A DNA stretch of 64,000 bases, from NCBI RefSeq assembly GCF_014654725.1, contig NZ_JACVZV010000037.1, forward strand, positions 1-64,000. Reading direction: 5' to 3'. The notes beneath the pieces are model-generated. The model was not told where the DNA came from. It did no database searches and was given only the letters and a program-made list of their open reading frames with translations. Positions 31,216 to 40,467 of the stretch are shown in pieces. The DNA is from Vulcanococcus sp. Clear-D1 (GTDB taxonomy: Bacteria > Cyanobacteriota > Cyanobacteriia > PCC-6307 > Cyanobiaceae). Positions within the stretch are counted from its first letter, which is position 1. Every line of letters begins with the position of its first letter. A program made the translations under genes and the position numbers.

Positions 31216-31932
31216 GTGCTGCCGTTCATTCGCTGCAGCACCGTGCCCCCTGAGCAGCCCGATCACGCCGCGGAGTCCACGCTGGATCAGGCTGCGGCCG
31301 AGCTGGGAATGGGTGGCGATCTGGCACCGGAAGCCAGCGCCGATGCCTATCGCCGCCGCATGGCCCGCCGCAAGGAGGTGCAGCAGCAGCGGGTGGGGGA
31401 GCGCAACCTCGAGAAGGGGCTGGTGCTGGTGTTCACCGGCGATGGAAAAGGCAAAACCACCGCAGCCCTTGGTCTGGTGCTCCGCACCCTCGGTCACGGC
31501 GAGCAGGTGGCGGTGGTGCAGTTCATCAAAGGTGGCTGGCAGCCGGGTGAGGCCAAGGCGCTGGAGCTGTTCGGCGAGGCTCTGCACTGGCATGCCCTCG
31601 GTGAGGGCTTCACCTGGGAAACCCAGGACCGTGAGCGTGACCGCGAGCTGGTGCAGCAGGCCTGGCAGCGTTCCCTCGATTACCTCGCTGCCTCCGATCG
31701 CAAGCTTGTGGTGCTGGATGAAGTGAATGTGGCGCTCAAGCTCGGCTACCTCCAGCTCGAGCAGGTGCTCGAGGGCCTGGCCCTGCGCCCGCCGCTCACC
31801 CACGTGGCCCTCACTGGCCGCGGTGCCCCAGCGGGCCTGCTGGAGCGCGCTGATCTGGTGACCGAGATGAAATTGCTGCGCCATCCCTTCCGCGAGCAGG
31901 GCGTGAAGGCCCAGGCCGGTATCGAGTTCTGA
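31216..31932 (+). CDS. cobO: Cob(I)yrinic acid a,c-diamide adenosyltransferase
   Basis: CobO/BtuR transfers adenosyl from ATP to cobalt in cobalamin synthesis. From the GTG at 31216 the protein has 238 residues, with a non-conserved N-terminal 60, then P-loop VFTGDGKGKTTAALG, VVQFIKGGWQPGE, and VVLDEVNVALKLGYL. GTG 31243 is an equally plausible start. It is 20 bases after the recombinase gene on the same strand. Later in the window cobK (53430-54227) acts in the same pathway. Confidence 0.93.
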   Translation: MLPFIRCSTVPPEQPDHAAESTLDQAAAELGMGGDLAPEASADAYRRRMARRKEVQQQRVGERNLEKGLVLVFTGDGKGKTTAALGLVLRTLGHGEQVAVVQFIKGGWQPGEAKALELFGEALHWHALGEGFTWETQDRERDRELVQQAWQRSLDYLAASDRKLVVLDEVNVALKLGYLQLEQVLEGLALRPPLTHVALTGRGAPAGLLERADLVTEMKLLRHPFREQGVKAQAGIEF

Positions 31933-32156
31933 AGGCCCGCGGCTTCGGAACCCAGGGCGTCTTGCGAAGGCTGGCGTCGCCGAGGATCGCGCCCATTGGG
32001 GTGCCGAGCACCTAGCGGGGATGCCGACGCCAAGACCCCTTGGTTCTGTACACGCTGTACAAAACCTTGGGTGCTCATGAATGGATTCGGGGTTTGAGTT
32101 GCGCAGGTCGGCTGGGTTGTCGGCGCCAAGTGAGGCCAGCCTGAGCCAGCCAGCGA
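31933..32156. other. Intergenic region with inverted repeats
   Basis: No gene can be supported here. The stretch holds the near-palindrome described at 32037-32071 and a looser inverted repeat: GAACCCAGGG and GTCTTG near 31948-31963 match, in reverse complement, bases near 32028-32046. It lies between the convergent cobO and a small membrane-protein gene. There is no clear T run, so it is not a standard terminator. Confidence 0.5.
32037..32071. repeat. 35-bp imperfect palindrome with TGTACA-N3-TGTACA core
   Basis: Two 16-base arms (32037-32052 and 32056-32071) around the centre CGC match at 13 of 16 positions in inverted orientation; the inner six on each side (TGTACA) are perfect and themselves palindromic. 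No poly-T follows. It could be an operator, a recombinase site or an mRNA 3' hairpin protecting cobO; the sequence does not decide. Confidence 0.6.
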
Positions 32157-32369
32157 TCAAGCGCCGTGCTGCTCTTGAAGGAGCGCCAGGCTGCTGAGCA
32201 ACACCGACAGGCCACTCACCAGCAAGGCCCGGTGCACCATCGGTTCGCGCCAGCCGCCCGGTTCCGCCACCAGCTGTTCCACCGCCGAGAGGGTGAGGCG
32301 TGCCATCACGCCGGAGTGGCGCGGCGGCTGGGCCTCGGGCTGGGAATGGGGTCGTGAAGCGCCTGCCAT
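32157..32369 (-). CDS. Small single-helix membrane protein
   Basis: From the ATG at 32369 this is a 70-residue protein: a basic/Pro-rich N terminus, an amphipathic part ([20 protein letters not shown]) and one C-terminal membrane helix ([17 protein letters not shown]). It is divergent from pyrH, with 100 bases between starts. Family not recognised; support comes from the coherent helix and position in an otherwise empty interval. Confidence 0.5.
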   Translation of the reverse strand: MAGASRPHSQPEAQPPRHSGVMARLTLSAVEQLVAEPGGWREPMVHRALLVSGLSVLLSSLALLQEQHGA

Positions 32370-32469
32370 CACCGCTGAGCCGTTGCCCCATCGAAGCGCC
32401 AGCGGCCTGGCTCGGCAAGGGATCTCACGCTTGCTACTGTTCGGCCAACTGACGTGCAAGCGCGAACGG

Positions 32470-33183
32470 ATGGCCTATCAGCGCGTGTTGCTCAAGCTCA
32501 GTGGCGAAGCCCTGATGGGCGAGCAGGGCTACGGCATCGATCCGGCCATCGTGAATGCCATCGCCAAGGATGTGGCGGCGGTGGTTGCCGATGGCACCCA
32601 GCTGGCCATCGTGGTGGGTGGCGGCAATATCTTCCGCGGCCTTAAGGGTTCCGCGGCTGGCATGGATCGCGCCACGGCCGACTACGTGGGCATGCTCGCC
32701 ACGGTGATGAACGCCATCACCCTCCAAGACGGCCTCGAGCGGGCCGGCATCCCCACCCGGGTGCAGAGCGCTATTTCGATGCAGGAGGTGGCGGAGCCGT
32801 ACATCCGCCGTAAGGCCATTCGCCACATGGAAAAGGGGCGGGTGGTGATTTTCGCCGCCGGCACCGGGAACCCCTTCTTCACCACCGACACCACCGCTGC
32901 CCTGCGCGCCGCCGAGATCGGCGCCGATGTGGTGTTCAAGGCCACCAAGGTGGATGGCGTTTACGACAAGGACCCCAACAAGCACGCCGATGCCGTGCGT
33001 TACGAGAGCCTCTCGTTCCTTGATGTGCTCAGCGGTGAGCTCGAGGTGATGGACAGCACCGCCATCGCCCTCTGCAAGGACAACGCCATCCCCATCGTGG
33101 TGTTTGATCTGTTCGGCGCCGGCAACATCGGCCGGGCGGTGCGTGGTGAGCCGATCGGCACCAGCATCCTTCCTTCGGCCTGA
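32470..33183 (+). CDS. pyrH: UMP kinase
   Basis: PyrH phosphorylates UMP to UDP. The ATG at 32470 gives 237 residues beginning [20 protein letters not shown], the usual bacterial start; an upstream in-frame ATG would add about 60 unrelated residues. Motifs include [41 protein letters not shown] and the allosteric C terminus. frr follows after 37 bases, the normal pyrH-frr pair. Confidence 0.97.
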   Translation: MAYQRVLLKLSGEALMGEQGYGIDPAIVNAIAKDVAAVVADGTQLAIVVGGGNIFRGLKGSAAGMDRATADYVGMLATVMNAITLQDGLERAGIPTRVQSAISMQEVAEPYIRRKAIRHMEKGRVVIFAAGTGNPFFTTDTTAALRAAEIGADVVFKATKVDGVYDKDPNKHADAVRYESLSFLDVLSGELEVMDSTAIALCKDNAIPIVVFDLFGAGNIGRAVRGEPIGTSILPSA

Positions 33184-33220
33184 GCCCTCTTCTCTCCGTC
33201 AGCTCCCACCGTTAGCTCCC

Positions 33221-33760
33221 ATGGAACTCGAAGCCAGCATGCGCAAGTCGGTGGATTCCACCCAGCGCACCTTCAACACCATCCGCACCGGCCGGGCCAA
33301 CGCCTCCCTGCTCGACAAGATCCAGGTGGAGTACTACGGCGCTGACACGCCGCTGAAGTCGCTGGCCACGATCAGCACGCCCGATTCCTCCACGATCCAG
33401 CTGCAGCCGTTTGACGGCGGATCCCTCGGCTTGATCGAGAAGGCGATCTCGATGAGCGATCTGGGCCTCACCTGCAACAACGACGGCAAGGTGATCCGGA
33501 TCAACATCCCGCCCCTCACCGAAGATCGCCGGAAGGATCTCTGCAAGCTCGCCGCGAAGTACGCCGAAGAGGGCAAGGTGGCGCTGCGCAACATTCGCCG
33601 CGATGCCATCGACAAGGTGAAGAAGCAAGAGAAAGAGGGTGAGTTCTCCGAAGATCAGAGCCGCGACGAACAAGAGAAGGTGCAAAAGCTCACCGATAAG
33701 TTCATCGCTGAGATCGAGAAGCTGCTGGCTGAGAAGGAAGCCGACATCCTCAAAGTGTGA
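33221..33760 (+). CDS. frr: Ribosome recycling factor
   Basis: RRF, with EF-G, splits post-termination ribosomes. The ATG at 33221 gives 179 residues starting [15 protein letters not shown], followed by the conserved [34 protein letters not shown] and [16 protein letters not shown]. No start further upstream in frame is close enough to suit the family length. It is the second gene after pyrH. Confidence 0.97.
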   Translation: MELEASMRKSVDSTQRTFNTIRTGRANASLLDKIQVEYYGADTPLKSLATISTPDSSTIQLQPFDGGSLGLIEKAISMSDLGLTCNNDGKVIRINIPPLTEDRRKDLCKLAAKYAEEGKVALRNIRRDAIDKVKKQEKEGEFSEDQSRDEQEKVQKLTDKFIAEIEKLLAEKEADILKV

Positions 33761-33771
33761 GCTCAGCTCAC

Positions 33772-34908
33772 ATGCATGACGTGATCGTGGTCGGTGCTGG
33801 CGCCGCTGGTGCTGCCTCGGCTTATCACTTGGCGGCACGGGGCCATCGGGTGCTGATCCTGGAGGCCCAATCCATGCCCCGCCGCAAACCCTGTGGTGGT
33901 GGGATGGCGGCGTCTGTTCAGCGCTGGTTTCCGTTCGATCTCAGCCCGGCGGTGGATCAGGTGATCGAGCAGGTGCGCTTCACCTGGTGCCTCGATGATC
34001 CGGTGACAGCCGTGCTGCCTGGCGACTCTCCATTCTGGATCGTGCAGCGATCACGCCTCGATCAGTTCATTGCTGAGCAAGCCGTGGCTGCCGGTGCCGA
34101 GCTGGTCGATGCCGCCTCGGTGGAGACGATGGAACGAGACGGCGATGGTTGGACGGTGACGGCAGGCGGCCATCGCTACTGCAGTCGTGCCGTGGTGGTG
34201 GCCGATGGCTCCAAGTCCCGCTTCGCTAGCCAACTTGCTCTGGGCAACCCCAAACCCCGTTTTGCCAGCGCCGTGGCGGTGGAGGTGGAGGCTGCGGTGT
34301 CTGAGCCCAACACCGCCCGCTTTGAATTCGGACTGGTGAAGCACGGCTTCTGCTGGGCTTTCCCTCGGCAGGGTGGCTACAGCATTGGCGTGGGCAGCTT
34401 CATCGGCAACACGGATGTTGATGCTGATGCCGTGCTCGCTCAGCTATTGCCGAGCCTCGGCCTGGCCACCGACGCCGGCGAACGGATCCAATCGCCGCTA
34501 CGGGTGTGGGATGGCCACTATCCCCTGCACAACACGGCCGGTGCCGTGGCAGTGGGTGATGCTGCTTCCCTTTGCGATCCCTTCCTGGCGGAGGGGCTGA
34601 GGCCAGCCCTGCTCAGCGGTCTGCGCAGCGCCGAAGCCCTTGATCGCTACCTCGCGGCCGATGACACACGCCAGGCCGGGGAGGCCCTGGCGGGCTACAG
34701 CCTGGCGATGCGGCAGCAATGGGGGGAGTCGATGGCCTGGGGACGGCGCATCGCTCAGGTGTTTTACCGCGTGCCCAAGGTGGGCTATCAGATCGGGATC
34801 AAGCGGCCGACAGCTCCCCAGCGCATCGCCCAGATCCTCTCCGGAGAGATGGGCTACGGCGACATTGCCCAGCGCGTGATCAAGCGGCTGTTGTTCCAGC
34901 GGGGTTAG
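33772..34908 (+). CDS. Geranylgeranyl-reductase-family FAD oxidoreductase
   Basis: This 378-residue flavoprotein starts MHDVIVVGAGAAGAASAYH, the Rossmann FAD-binding motif. KPCGGGMAASVQRWFPFD and VGDAASLCDPFLAEGLRPALLSG are typical of the geranylgeranyl reductase family that saturates isoprenoid chains of chlorophyll or tocopherol. It is not the main ChlP as I would recognise it, so the substrate is open. A GTG at 33757 overlapping the frr stop is an alternative start. It is 11 bases after frr and likely co-transcribed. Confidence 0.85.
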   Translation: MHDVIVVGAGAAGAASAYHLAARGHRVLILEAQSMPRRKPCGGGMAASVQRWFPFDLSPAVDQVIEQVRFTWCLDDPVTAVLPGDSPFWIVQRSRLDQFIAEQAVAAGAELVDAASVETMERDGDGWTVTAGGHRYCSRAVVVADGSKSRFASQLALGNPKPRFASAVAVEVEAAVSEPNTARFEFGLVKHGFCWAFPRQGGYSIGVGSFIGNTDVDADAVLAQLLPSLGLATDAGERIQSPLRVWDGHYPLHNTAGAVAVGDAASLCDPFLAEGLRPALLSGLRSAEALDRYLAADDTRQAGEALAGYSLAMRQQWGESMAWGRRIAQVFYRVPKVGYQIGIKRPTAPQRIAQILSGEMGYGDIAQRVIKRLLFQRG

Positions 34909-35294
34909 CTGAATTTGGTGCAGTCTTTGAGCTGCCGCAGGCGCTTGTCGATCGAGCCGAGGAGTTCGATCGCAAACATCGGCGATTCCTGAACGGCGAA
35001 CAGGAACTTCTCGCGGTTCATCACCAGCACCTTGCAATCGCTGAGAGCCTTCGCGTTGCCGTAGCGCCGGTGTTCCGGGGTCACCAGGGCGCCGGCTCCG
35101 AACACATCACCAGCCTGAATGATCTCCTGGCCGCCGTCATCATTCCAGCTCAGTTCGACGCTGCCTTCGAGTACGCCGAACATGCAGTCGCCGGTTTCTC
35201 CCGAGCTGAAGATTGGCTCACCGGCCGGTACGTCCAGCACCTCGCCCTGGCTGGCCAGGGCGCGCATGGTGTCGAGAGCGTTCAACGCAGGCAA
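34905..35294 (-). CDS. Stand-alone cyclic-nucleotide-binding-domain protein
   Basis: This is a 129-residue protein consisting of one cNMP-binding beta roll: VPAGEPIFSSGETGDCMFGVLEGSVEL, then IIQAGDVFGAGALVTPEHRRYGNAKAL, and a final helix. The phosphate-binding cassette (GDVFGAGAL-x-RR) is only partly like the consensus GExALL-RxA, so nucleotide binding is uncertain. There is no DNA-binding domain. Its stop overlaps the end of the convergent reductase gene by 4 bases; it lies 32 bases downstream of tal on the same strand. Confidence 0.85.
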   Translation of the reverse strand: MPALNALDTMRALASQGEVLDVPAGEPIFSSGETGDCMFGVLEGSVELSWNDDGGQEIIQAGDVFGAGALVTPEHRRYGNAKALSDCKVLVMNREKFLFAVQESPMFAIELLGSIDKRLRQLKDCTKFS

Positions 35295-35326
35295 ACGAAC
35301 AGTGCCCCCAGTGTGGGGCAGGCAGG

Positions 35327-36499
35327 TTAAGAACCGCTGATGGCCAGAGCTGCTCCTAGGCCACCGCGCACATCGGCCGGCAGTAGACGGCCGTCGTGGT
35401 CGGTGTCGAGCGCATCAAACACCGCATCGCTGCCCAGCCACTCCTCACGGGTGATGCAGCCGTCGCCATCGAGATCATTGAGCAGGAAGATCTCCTGGGC
35501 GGCGTGCTGGAAGGCACTGGCGCCCTCGAGTTCGCCGAGGCGATGGGCCAGCTGAGCCTCGAGGGTTTCGATGGCGCGCGTGAAGCCGGTGATGCCCTCC
35601 TGCAGCTTCTCCGTGGCCATCGGATCCTTGTGCATCATCACTTCGAAGCCCTCACGATCCAGATGCAGTTGCTCATCGGTGGGGGCCGGATTGAAGGCGT
35701 TGAGCTTGCGGATCAGCTCTCCATCGGTGTTGCGGAGCTGATCGAGCAGCTTCGGTGAGATGGTGAGCAGGTCGCAGCCGGCCAGTTCGATGATCTCGTC
35801 GATGTTGCGGAAACTGGCCCCCATCACCTCGGTTTTGTAGCCGTAGGTTTTGAAGTAGTTGAAGATCTGGGTCACCGACACCACGCCCGGATCCTCGGGG
35901 CCGGGGTAGCTCTCGCGCCCGGTGCTCTTCTTGTACCAGTCGAGGATGCGCCCCACGAAGGGTGAGATCAGCGTGACGCCTGCTTCAGCGGCTGCAACCG
36001 CCTGGGCGAAGCTGAACAGCAGGGTGAGGTTGCAGTGGATGCCTTCCTTCTCGAGCACCTCAGCCGCCTTGATTCCCTCCCAGGTGGAGGCGATCTTGAT
36101 CAACACCCGCTCGCGGCCGATGCCGGCCTGGCGGTAGAGGCCGATCAGCTTGCGGGCTTTGGTGATCGTGGCTTCGGTATCGAAACTGAGGCGTGCATCC
36201 ACCTCGGTGGACACGCGGCCCGGAACGATCTTGAGGATCTCGGTGCCGAAGGTGACGCAGATTTCATCGAGTGCCTCGCGCACCACCTCTTCGGCTGGAG
36301 CTGCGCTGCCGCACACCTCCCGGGATTCCTGCAGGGAGCGATCGATCAGGTTTTGATAGGCCGGGATCTGCGCTGCCGCCAGGATCAAGGAGGGGTTTGT
36401 GGTGGCGTCCCTCGGCGTGAACTGGCGGATGGCGTTGATGTCACCGGTGTCGGCGACCACAACGGTCATGGCGGCCAGTTGATCGAGCAGGTTGGCCAT
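35327..36499 (-). CDS. tal: Transaldolase with C-terminal EF-hand pair
   Basis: Transaldolase exchanges dihydroxyacetone units between sugar phosphates. Residues 1-330 match the TalB type ([20 protein letters not shown], Schiff-base Lys in [46 protein letters not shown]). A tail from about 338 adds two EF-hand loops, [12 protein letters not shown] (342-353) and [12 protein letters not shown] (365-376); the first fits the 12-residue calcium loop exactly. The total of 390 residues is about 55 longer than plain TalB. Confidence 0.95.
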   Translation of the reverse strand: MANLLDQLAAMTVVVADTGDINAIRQFTPRDATTNPSLILAAAQIPAYQNLIDRSLQESREVCGSAAPAEEVVREALDEICVTFGTEILKIVPGRVSTEVDARLSFDTEATITKARKLIGLYRQAGIGRERVLIKIASTWEGIKAAEVLEKEGIHCNLTLLFSFAQAVAAAEAGVTLISPFVGRILDWYKKSTGRESYPGPEDPGVVSVTQIFNYFKTYGYKTEVMGASFRNIDEIIELAGCDLLTISPKLLDQLRNTDGELIRKLNAFNPAPTDEQLHLDREGFEVMMHKDPMATEKLQEGITGFTRAIETLEAQLAHRLGELEGASAFQHAAQEIFLLNDLDGDGCITREEWLGSDAVFDALDTDHDGRLLPADVRGGLGAALAISGS

Positions 36500-36587
36500 G
36501 CAGGGCCCCGTGAGATGCGCTCAAACTAGCCAGCGGATTGGCGAAGAACCGCCTCTGTCATCAAGCGGTTACCCGGCCGCCAGACCC

Positions 36588-38390
36588 TCAGCCTGCCACT
36601 GGCTTGCTCGGTGGGATCTTCTCGATCACGAGAAGCGATTCAATGATCTGGCGTGCCACGGGGACCGCCACGGTGGATCCGTAGGCATTGCCTCCCTTGG
36701 GCTCGTCGACCACCACCAGCACCACGTAGCGCGGATCATTGATCGGTAGGTGCGCCACAAAGCTGGTGATGCGAGCCCCAGGGATGTAGACGCCGTTTTC
36801 GGCTTTTTGGGCGGTGCCCGTTTTGCCGCCGATGCGGTGGCCGGGGATGTAGGTGCCCTTGCCACTGCCCTTCTCCACCACGGTTTCCATCCAGTTGAGA
36901 ACCGTCTGGGCAATTTCCGGCCGGATCAGTTGCAGCCCGGTGGAGGGCGGTGCGGCGGCCAGGTCGTCGCCCGAGCGCAGGCCACGGGTGATGTGGGGGC
37001 TCACCAGCTTGCCGCCGTTGGAGAGCATCGCGTGCAGCTGCAGCAGCTTCAGCGGCGTGAGATTGAAGCCCTGACCAAAGGCGGCGGTGGCGGGCTCGAT
37101 CGGCTGGGTGCGGAAGGTTTCTAGGCTTTTGAGCTGGCCGGCAACGGCACCGGGCAGATCGGTATCGGGTTTGGTATCGATGCCGAGGGCGTGCAGCCAA
37201 TTCCAGAACTTGGCGGGCTTCACCCGCTGCATCGCCTTCACCATTGCCACATTGCTCGACACCTGCAGCACCGTGGGGAAATCGATGACCCCGTTGCCTT
37301 TGCGGTCGTGGTTGAAGATCGGCCAGCCGCCGATGGTGAGTTGACCGTTGTCATTCACCTTGCCGGCTGGATCGATGGCGTTTTCCTGCAGCGCGATCGC
37401 CAGATTGATCGGCTTGAAGGTTGATCCCGGTTCATAGAGATCCTGCACCGACCACTCGCGGAACAGCCCGGGCTTGTATTTCCAGAACTGATTGGGGTCG
37501 TAGGTGGGGGTGGAGGCCAGGGCGAGCAGTTCGCCGTTGCGCACATCCATCACCAGCGCCACACCGCGTTTGGCGTTCCACTGCTTCACCTGTTTGCTCA
37601 GCGCCATCTGCGCCACCTGCTGCAGGCGCGCATCGAGGGTGAGCTGTAGACGCAGATCGTCGCCGTAGAGCACGCCGGCCTTGAGCCCATCGGGCAGTGG
37701 GGTGCCATCGGCTCCGCGGCGGAGCTGGCGGGTGGCTTCGTGGCGGCGTAGGTCGCTGTTGCGGCTCTGCTCCAAACCCGCCTGCGGCACCCGCTCCAGG
37801 TTGAGGAACCCCACCACGTTCGCGAACAGGTTGCCCTGCGGGTAAACCCGCTGCGGGTAGGGCTCTAGATCGATGCCGCTGATCCCCAGTTCGCGTACCC
37901 GCTGGGCGGTTTCTGGATCGAGATCGCTAGTGAGCTTTACCCCCGATTTGCGGCCTTCCATGGCCCGCACCAGATCGGCCATGGGCAGGGCCAACACGCT
38001 GGAGAGCTTGCGGGCCACATCCAATGGGCTGCGCAGCTTGCCGATGTCATCGCCGGGGAAGGCGAAGTAGCGGGGGTGCGCCCACAGGGTGAAGCGCTCC
38101 TCATCAAGGGCCACCAAGCTGCCCTGGCGATCCACGATCGTGCGGCGCCGGCCCAGAGGCGTGATCGTTTGGGTTTGCACCGCGCGGGCGCGATCGAGCA
38201 GCTCAGGGCCTTGCAACACCTGAACCCAGGCCAGCCTCAGGGCTAGGCCACTCAGGCCAGCCGCCATCAGCAGATACACCGCCCACAGACGAGCTGCAGG
38301 CACCGGGCTCAGGGTCAACACGCGCCGCTGGCGCCCACCGCCGCTGCTGCGGGGGACCGGCCGCCGGCTTTCGAGGCGGTGAACCGCCAT
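36588..38390 (-). CDS. ftsI: Penicillin-binding protein (FtsI/PBP2-type transpeptidase)
   Basis: This 600-residue class B transpeptidase crosslinks septal peptidoglycan. It has an N-terminal membrane helix (about 33-52), a dimerisation domain (GRRRTIVDRQGSLVALDEE), and the three penicillin-site motifs: STFK (catalytic Ser), SSN and KTGTAQK. Upstream and overlapping by one base is an FtsL-like gene, which supports FtsI rather than the elongation PBP2. Confidence 0.92.
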   Translation of the reverse strand: MAVHRLESRRPVPRSSGGGRQRRVLTLSPVPAARLWAVYLLMAAGLSGLALRLAWVQVLQGPELLDRARAVQTQTITPLGRRRTIVDRQGSLVALDEERFTLWAHPRYFAFPGDDIGKLRSPLDVARKLSSVLALPMADLVRAMEGRKSGVKLTSDLDPETAQRVRELGISGIDLEPYPQRVYPQGNLFANVVGFLNLERVPQAGLEQSRNSDLRRHEATRQLRRGADGTPLPDGLKAGVLYGDDLRLQLTLDARLQQVAQMALSKQVKQWNAKRGVALVMDVRNGELLALASTPTYDPNQFWKYKPGLFREWSVQDLYEPGSTFKPINLAIALQENAIDPAGKVNDNGQLTIGGWPIFNHDRKGNGVIDFPTVLQVSSNVAMVKAMQRVKPAKFWNWLHALGIDTKPDTDLPGAVAGQLKSLETFRTQPIEPATAAFGQGFNLTPLKLLQLHAMLSNGGKLVSPHITRGLRSGDDLAAAPPSTGLQLIRPEIAQTVLNWMETVVEKGSGKGTYIPGHRIGGKTGTAQKAENGVYIPGARITSFVAHLPINDPRYVVLVVVDEPKGGNAYGSTVAVPVARQIIESLLVIEKIPPSKPVAG

Positions 38391-38965
38391 CAGTATCCCG
38401 GCAGGATCTGACGGGGATTCACCTGGGCCAGTAGGGCGCGTAGGCGGGGCTGCTGAGCTGTGGCCGGAGGCTCGAGATACACGAGTTTCTGGCTGGAGGT
38501 GGGTTCAAGCAGGGCAGGTTTGCGGGTCATGCCCAGGTGATGCTGCTCCAGCACAGCGGCAGATTCCTGCAAGCGATGCTCCAGCCGTTGGGCTGCTTCC
38601 AGCTTCTGGAAGTTCTGGGTCCACTGCCCCTGCCAATGCAGGGTGAGGCCGCTCAGGCCGAGCACGGCCACCCCCAAGCCCAGCAGGCTGCCATCGGCGA
38701 TGCGATGCAGGTTGCCGAGCAAGGGGGATTGGCGATCGGCCTTGCGCGACGACAGCGATCCCTGGATCAGTTCCAGGGGCCGAGCGGTGGATCGCCGTTG
38801 ACCCTCTTGGGTCTGATGCAGTGGGGCGGCGACCACAGGTGCGCGGCAGAACTGCGCAAGTGAACCACGCGCCCGCCCCTCCAGCAAGGGGGCGATCAAG
38901 CACTGAGATTCACGGCTCTGTTCGCTACCAGCCCAGCACCACCAGATTGGCGAAGGTGAGGGCAT
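38390..38965 (-). CDS. FtsL-like small bitopic protein
   Basis: Up to 191 residues, with a basic N-terminal part, one membrane helix (about 93-108, LLGLGVAVLGLSGLTLHW), and a Gln/Glu/Leu-rich coiled-coil stretch (FQKLEAAQRLEHRLQESAAVLEQHH). This layout directly upstream of ftsI, overlapping its ATG by one base, is that of FtsL, the divisome partner. Sequence identity is too low to be sure. The ATG at 38965 overlaps the preceding gene by 41 bases, so the true start may be further in. Confidence 0.6.
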   Translation of the reverse strand: MPSPSPIWWCWAGSEQSRESQCLIAPLLEGRARGSLAQFCRAPVVAAPLHQTQEGQRRSTARPLELIQGSLSSRKADRQSPLLGNLHRIADGSLLGLGVAVLGLSGLTLHWQGQWTQNFQKLEAAQRLEHRLQESAAVLEQHHLGMTRKPALLEPTSSQKLVYLEPPATAQQPRLRALLAQVNPRQILPGY

Positions 38966-40328
38966 TCCAGAAGCTATGCATCAGCACGCAGCTGCCCAGC
39001 CGGCCGCTGCTCCAGCGCACCCAGCCCAGCCCGACCCCCAGCACCAGCAGCGGCAGCAGCTCCCCCAGGCTCAGGTGCGCCACAGCGAACACCGCCGCAC
39101 TGAGCAGGATGCCGCCGGACGCACCCAGCTTTCGCGCCGCCACCGGCAGCAAGGCGCCGCGGAAGATCGTTTCTTCAAACAGCGGTGCCAGCACGATCGC
39201 CGTGAAGCCGAAACAGGCCAGTGCCGGCACGTTGTGGCTGTTGAGCACAAGTTCCAGCAGAGGGTTGCTGCCGCCCGGATCCCCCCAGAGCTGCCCTTGC
39301 AGCCAGCCCACCAAGCTCACCAGCGGCAGCACCATCAACAGGCCCTTCAGCCCCTGCCGCAGGTTCAAGGCCAGGGGGCGCCAGCGGAACTGCAGTCCAC
39401 CCATGGCCCCTTTACCCCCCAGCAACAGCGCCAGGATCAGCAGGGGCCCGGCCATCAGAGCCAGGTAAAGGCTCACCACACTGATGCCCTCGCGTAGGGG
39501 GCTGGTCACGGCTAGCTGCAGCAGCAGGCCCGTGAGCAAGGGGCCCACGACCAGCGGTGTGAGCAGCTCCCCGATCACCACGAAACCGCCCGCGATCAGC
39601 AGCACAGCATCGAGGCCGCTGAGTTGTGGGCCCTGCAGCGGCGGTGCCTCCGCAGCGCGGCCACGCCAACGCATCCAAAACTCCCGCAGCAATGCGGCGC
39701 TGCCCAGCAGCAGCAACAGCACCGGCAGCACACTCACGCTCACGAGCTGCAGCAGCGCCCGCCGGCTGGCACCCCCAGCGCCGCAGTTGGCGCCTGGCGT
39801 GAGTGCTTCACAGCTCCACAGCTGCAGCACGCCACCCTGGGGCAGCGCCTCGATCAAGGTTGTCTTCGCCGGCCCGGCTGGCTTGGGCTCTGGGTTGAGC
39901 AGAGCCTGGGCCAGGATCGCCTGAGGGCTGCTCCCGGCGGCCAGTTCCGCCAGCAGCGCATCGGAGGCAGGGGTCTGCCCCTGGCGTCGCAGCAGCAGCG
40001 CCTGTTCCAGCAGCAGGTCTGGATCGGGGGTTTGGCCTGCTTCCCGCGCGTCGTTGATCTCCTCGGTCAAGGCCTTGCGCAGGGTTTCCACAGGGCTGCG
40101 GCCCGCCAGTAGGTCGGGCAGCGGTCCGCTCAGCTGCGGTTCCGCCAGCACGGCCAGCTCCAGCTGGCGGCGGTTGAGGTCGTTGCCGACGGAAGGGCGA
40201 CTGAGGCTGTCGATCAGACCGTTGAGCCAGAGCAACAGGCTCAGGGCCAGGCTCACCGAGGCCAACGCCACCTTCCAACCCGGCGGTGCCCCGTCCGGTC
40301 TGCCGCCGGGCCTGTTGGCTGCTGTCAC
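38925..40328 (-). CDS. CPBP-family (CAAX-like) intramembrane metalloprotease
   Basis: This is a 467-residue multi-spanning membrane protein. The N-terminal 180 residues contain one helix and a Gln/Leu/Ala-rich soluble part. The C-terminal domain has the protease motifs FEETIFRGALL (EExxxR), FAVAHLSLGE (FxxxH) and HSFWNAL (HxxxN). Related proteins are glutamic/metal intramembrane proteases such as Rce1. The substrate is unknown. Divergent from the phosphoglycerate mutase gene. Confidence 0.88.
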   Translation of the reverse strand: MTAANRPGGRPDGAPPGWKVALASVSLALSLLLWLNGLIDSLSRPSVGNDLNRRQLELAVLAEPQLSGPLPDLLAGRSPVETLRKALTEEINDAREAGQTPDPDLLLEQALLLRRQGQTPASDALLAELAAGSSPQAILAQALLNPEPKPAGPAKTTLIEALPQGGVLQLWSCEALTPGANCGAGGASRRALLQLVSVSVLPVLLLLLGSAALLREFWMRWRGRAAEAPPLQGPQLSGLDAVLLIAGGFVVIGELLTPLVVGPLLTGLLLQLAVTSPLREGISVVSLYLALMAGPLLILALLLGGKGAMGGLQFRWRPLALNLRQGLKGLLMVLPLVSLVGWLQGQLWGDPGGSNPLLELVLNSHNVPALACFGFTAIVLAPLFEETIFRGALLPVAARKLGASGGILLSAAVFAVAHLSLGELLPLLVLGVGLGWVRWSSGRLGSCVLMHSFWNALTFANLVVLGW

Positions 40329-40467
40329 CCTGCGCCTGCTCCGTGGTGCTGATCAGCGCAGCATCTCATCGTTTCGCTGTGGGCTGAGTTGGGGCTGGCC
40401 TGCGTGTGAGCGGGAGCTCGGGCTCAAACCCCACCAAATACGATGGCTTTTGCTCAATCCTGCGCCT

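Noticed and set aside
29984-32156. Integrated mobile element bounded by the recombinase and the palindrome
   Set aside because: The only genes in the interval are the recombinase and a normal cobO; no tRNA, direct repeats, transfer genes or GC change were seen.
31933-32156. Intrinsic terminator for cobO
   Set aside because: The inverted repeats are long but imperfect and no T run follows the stems.
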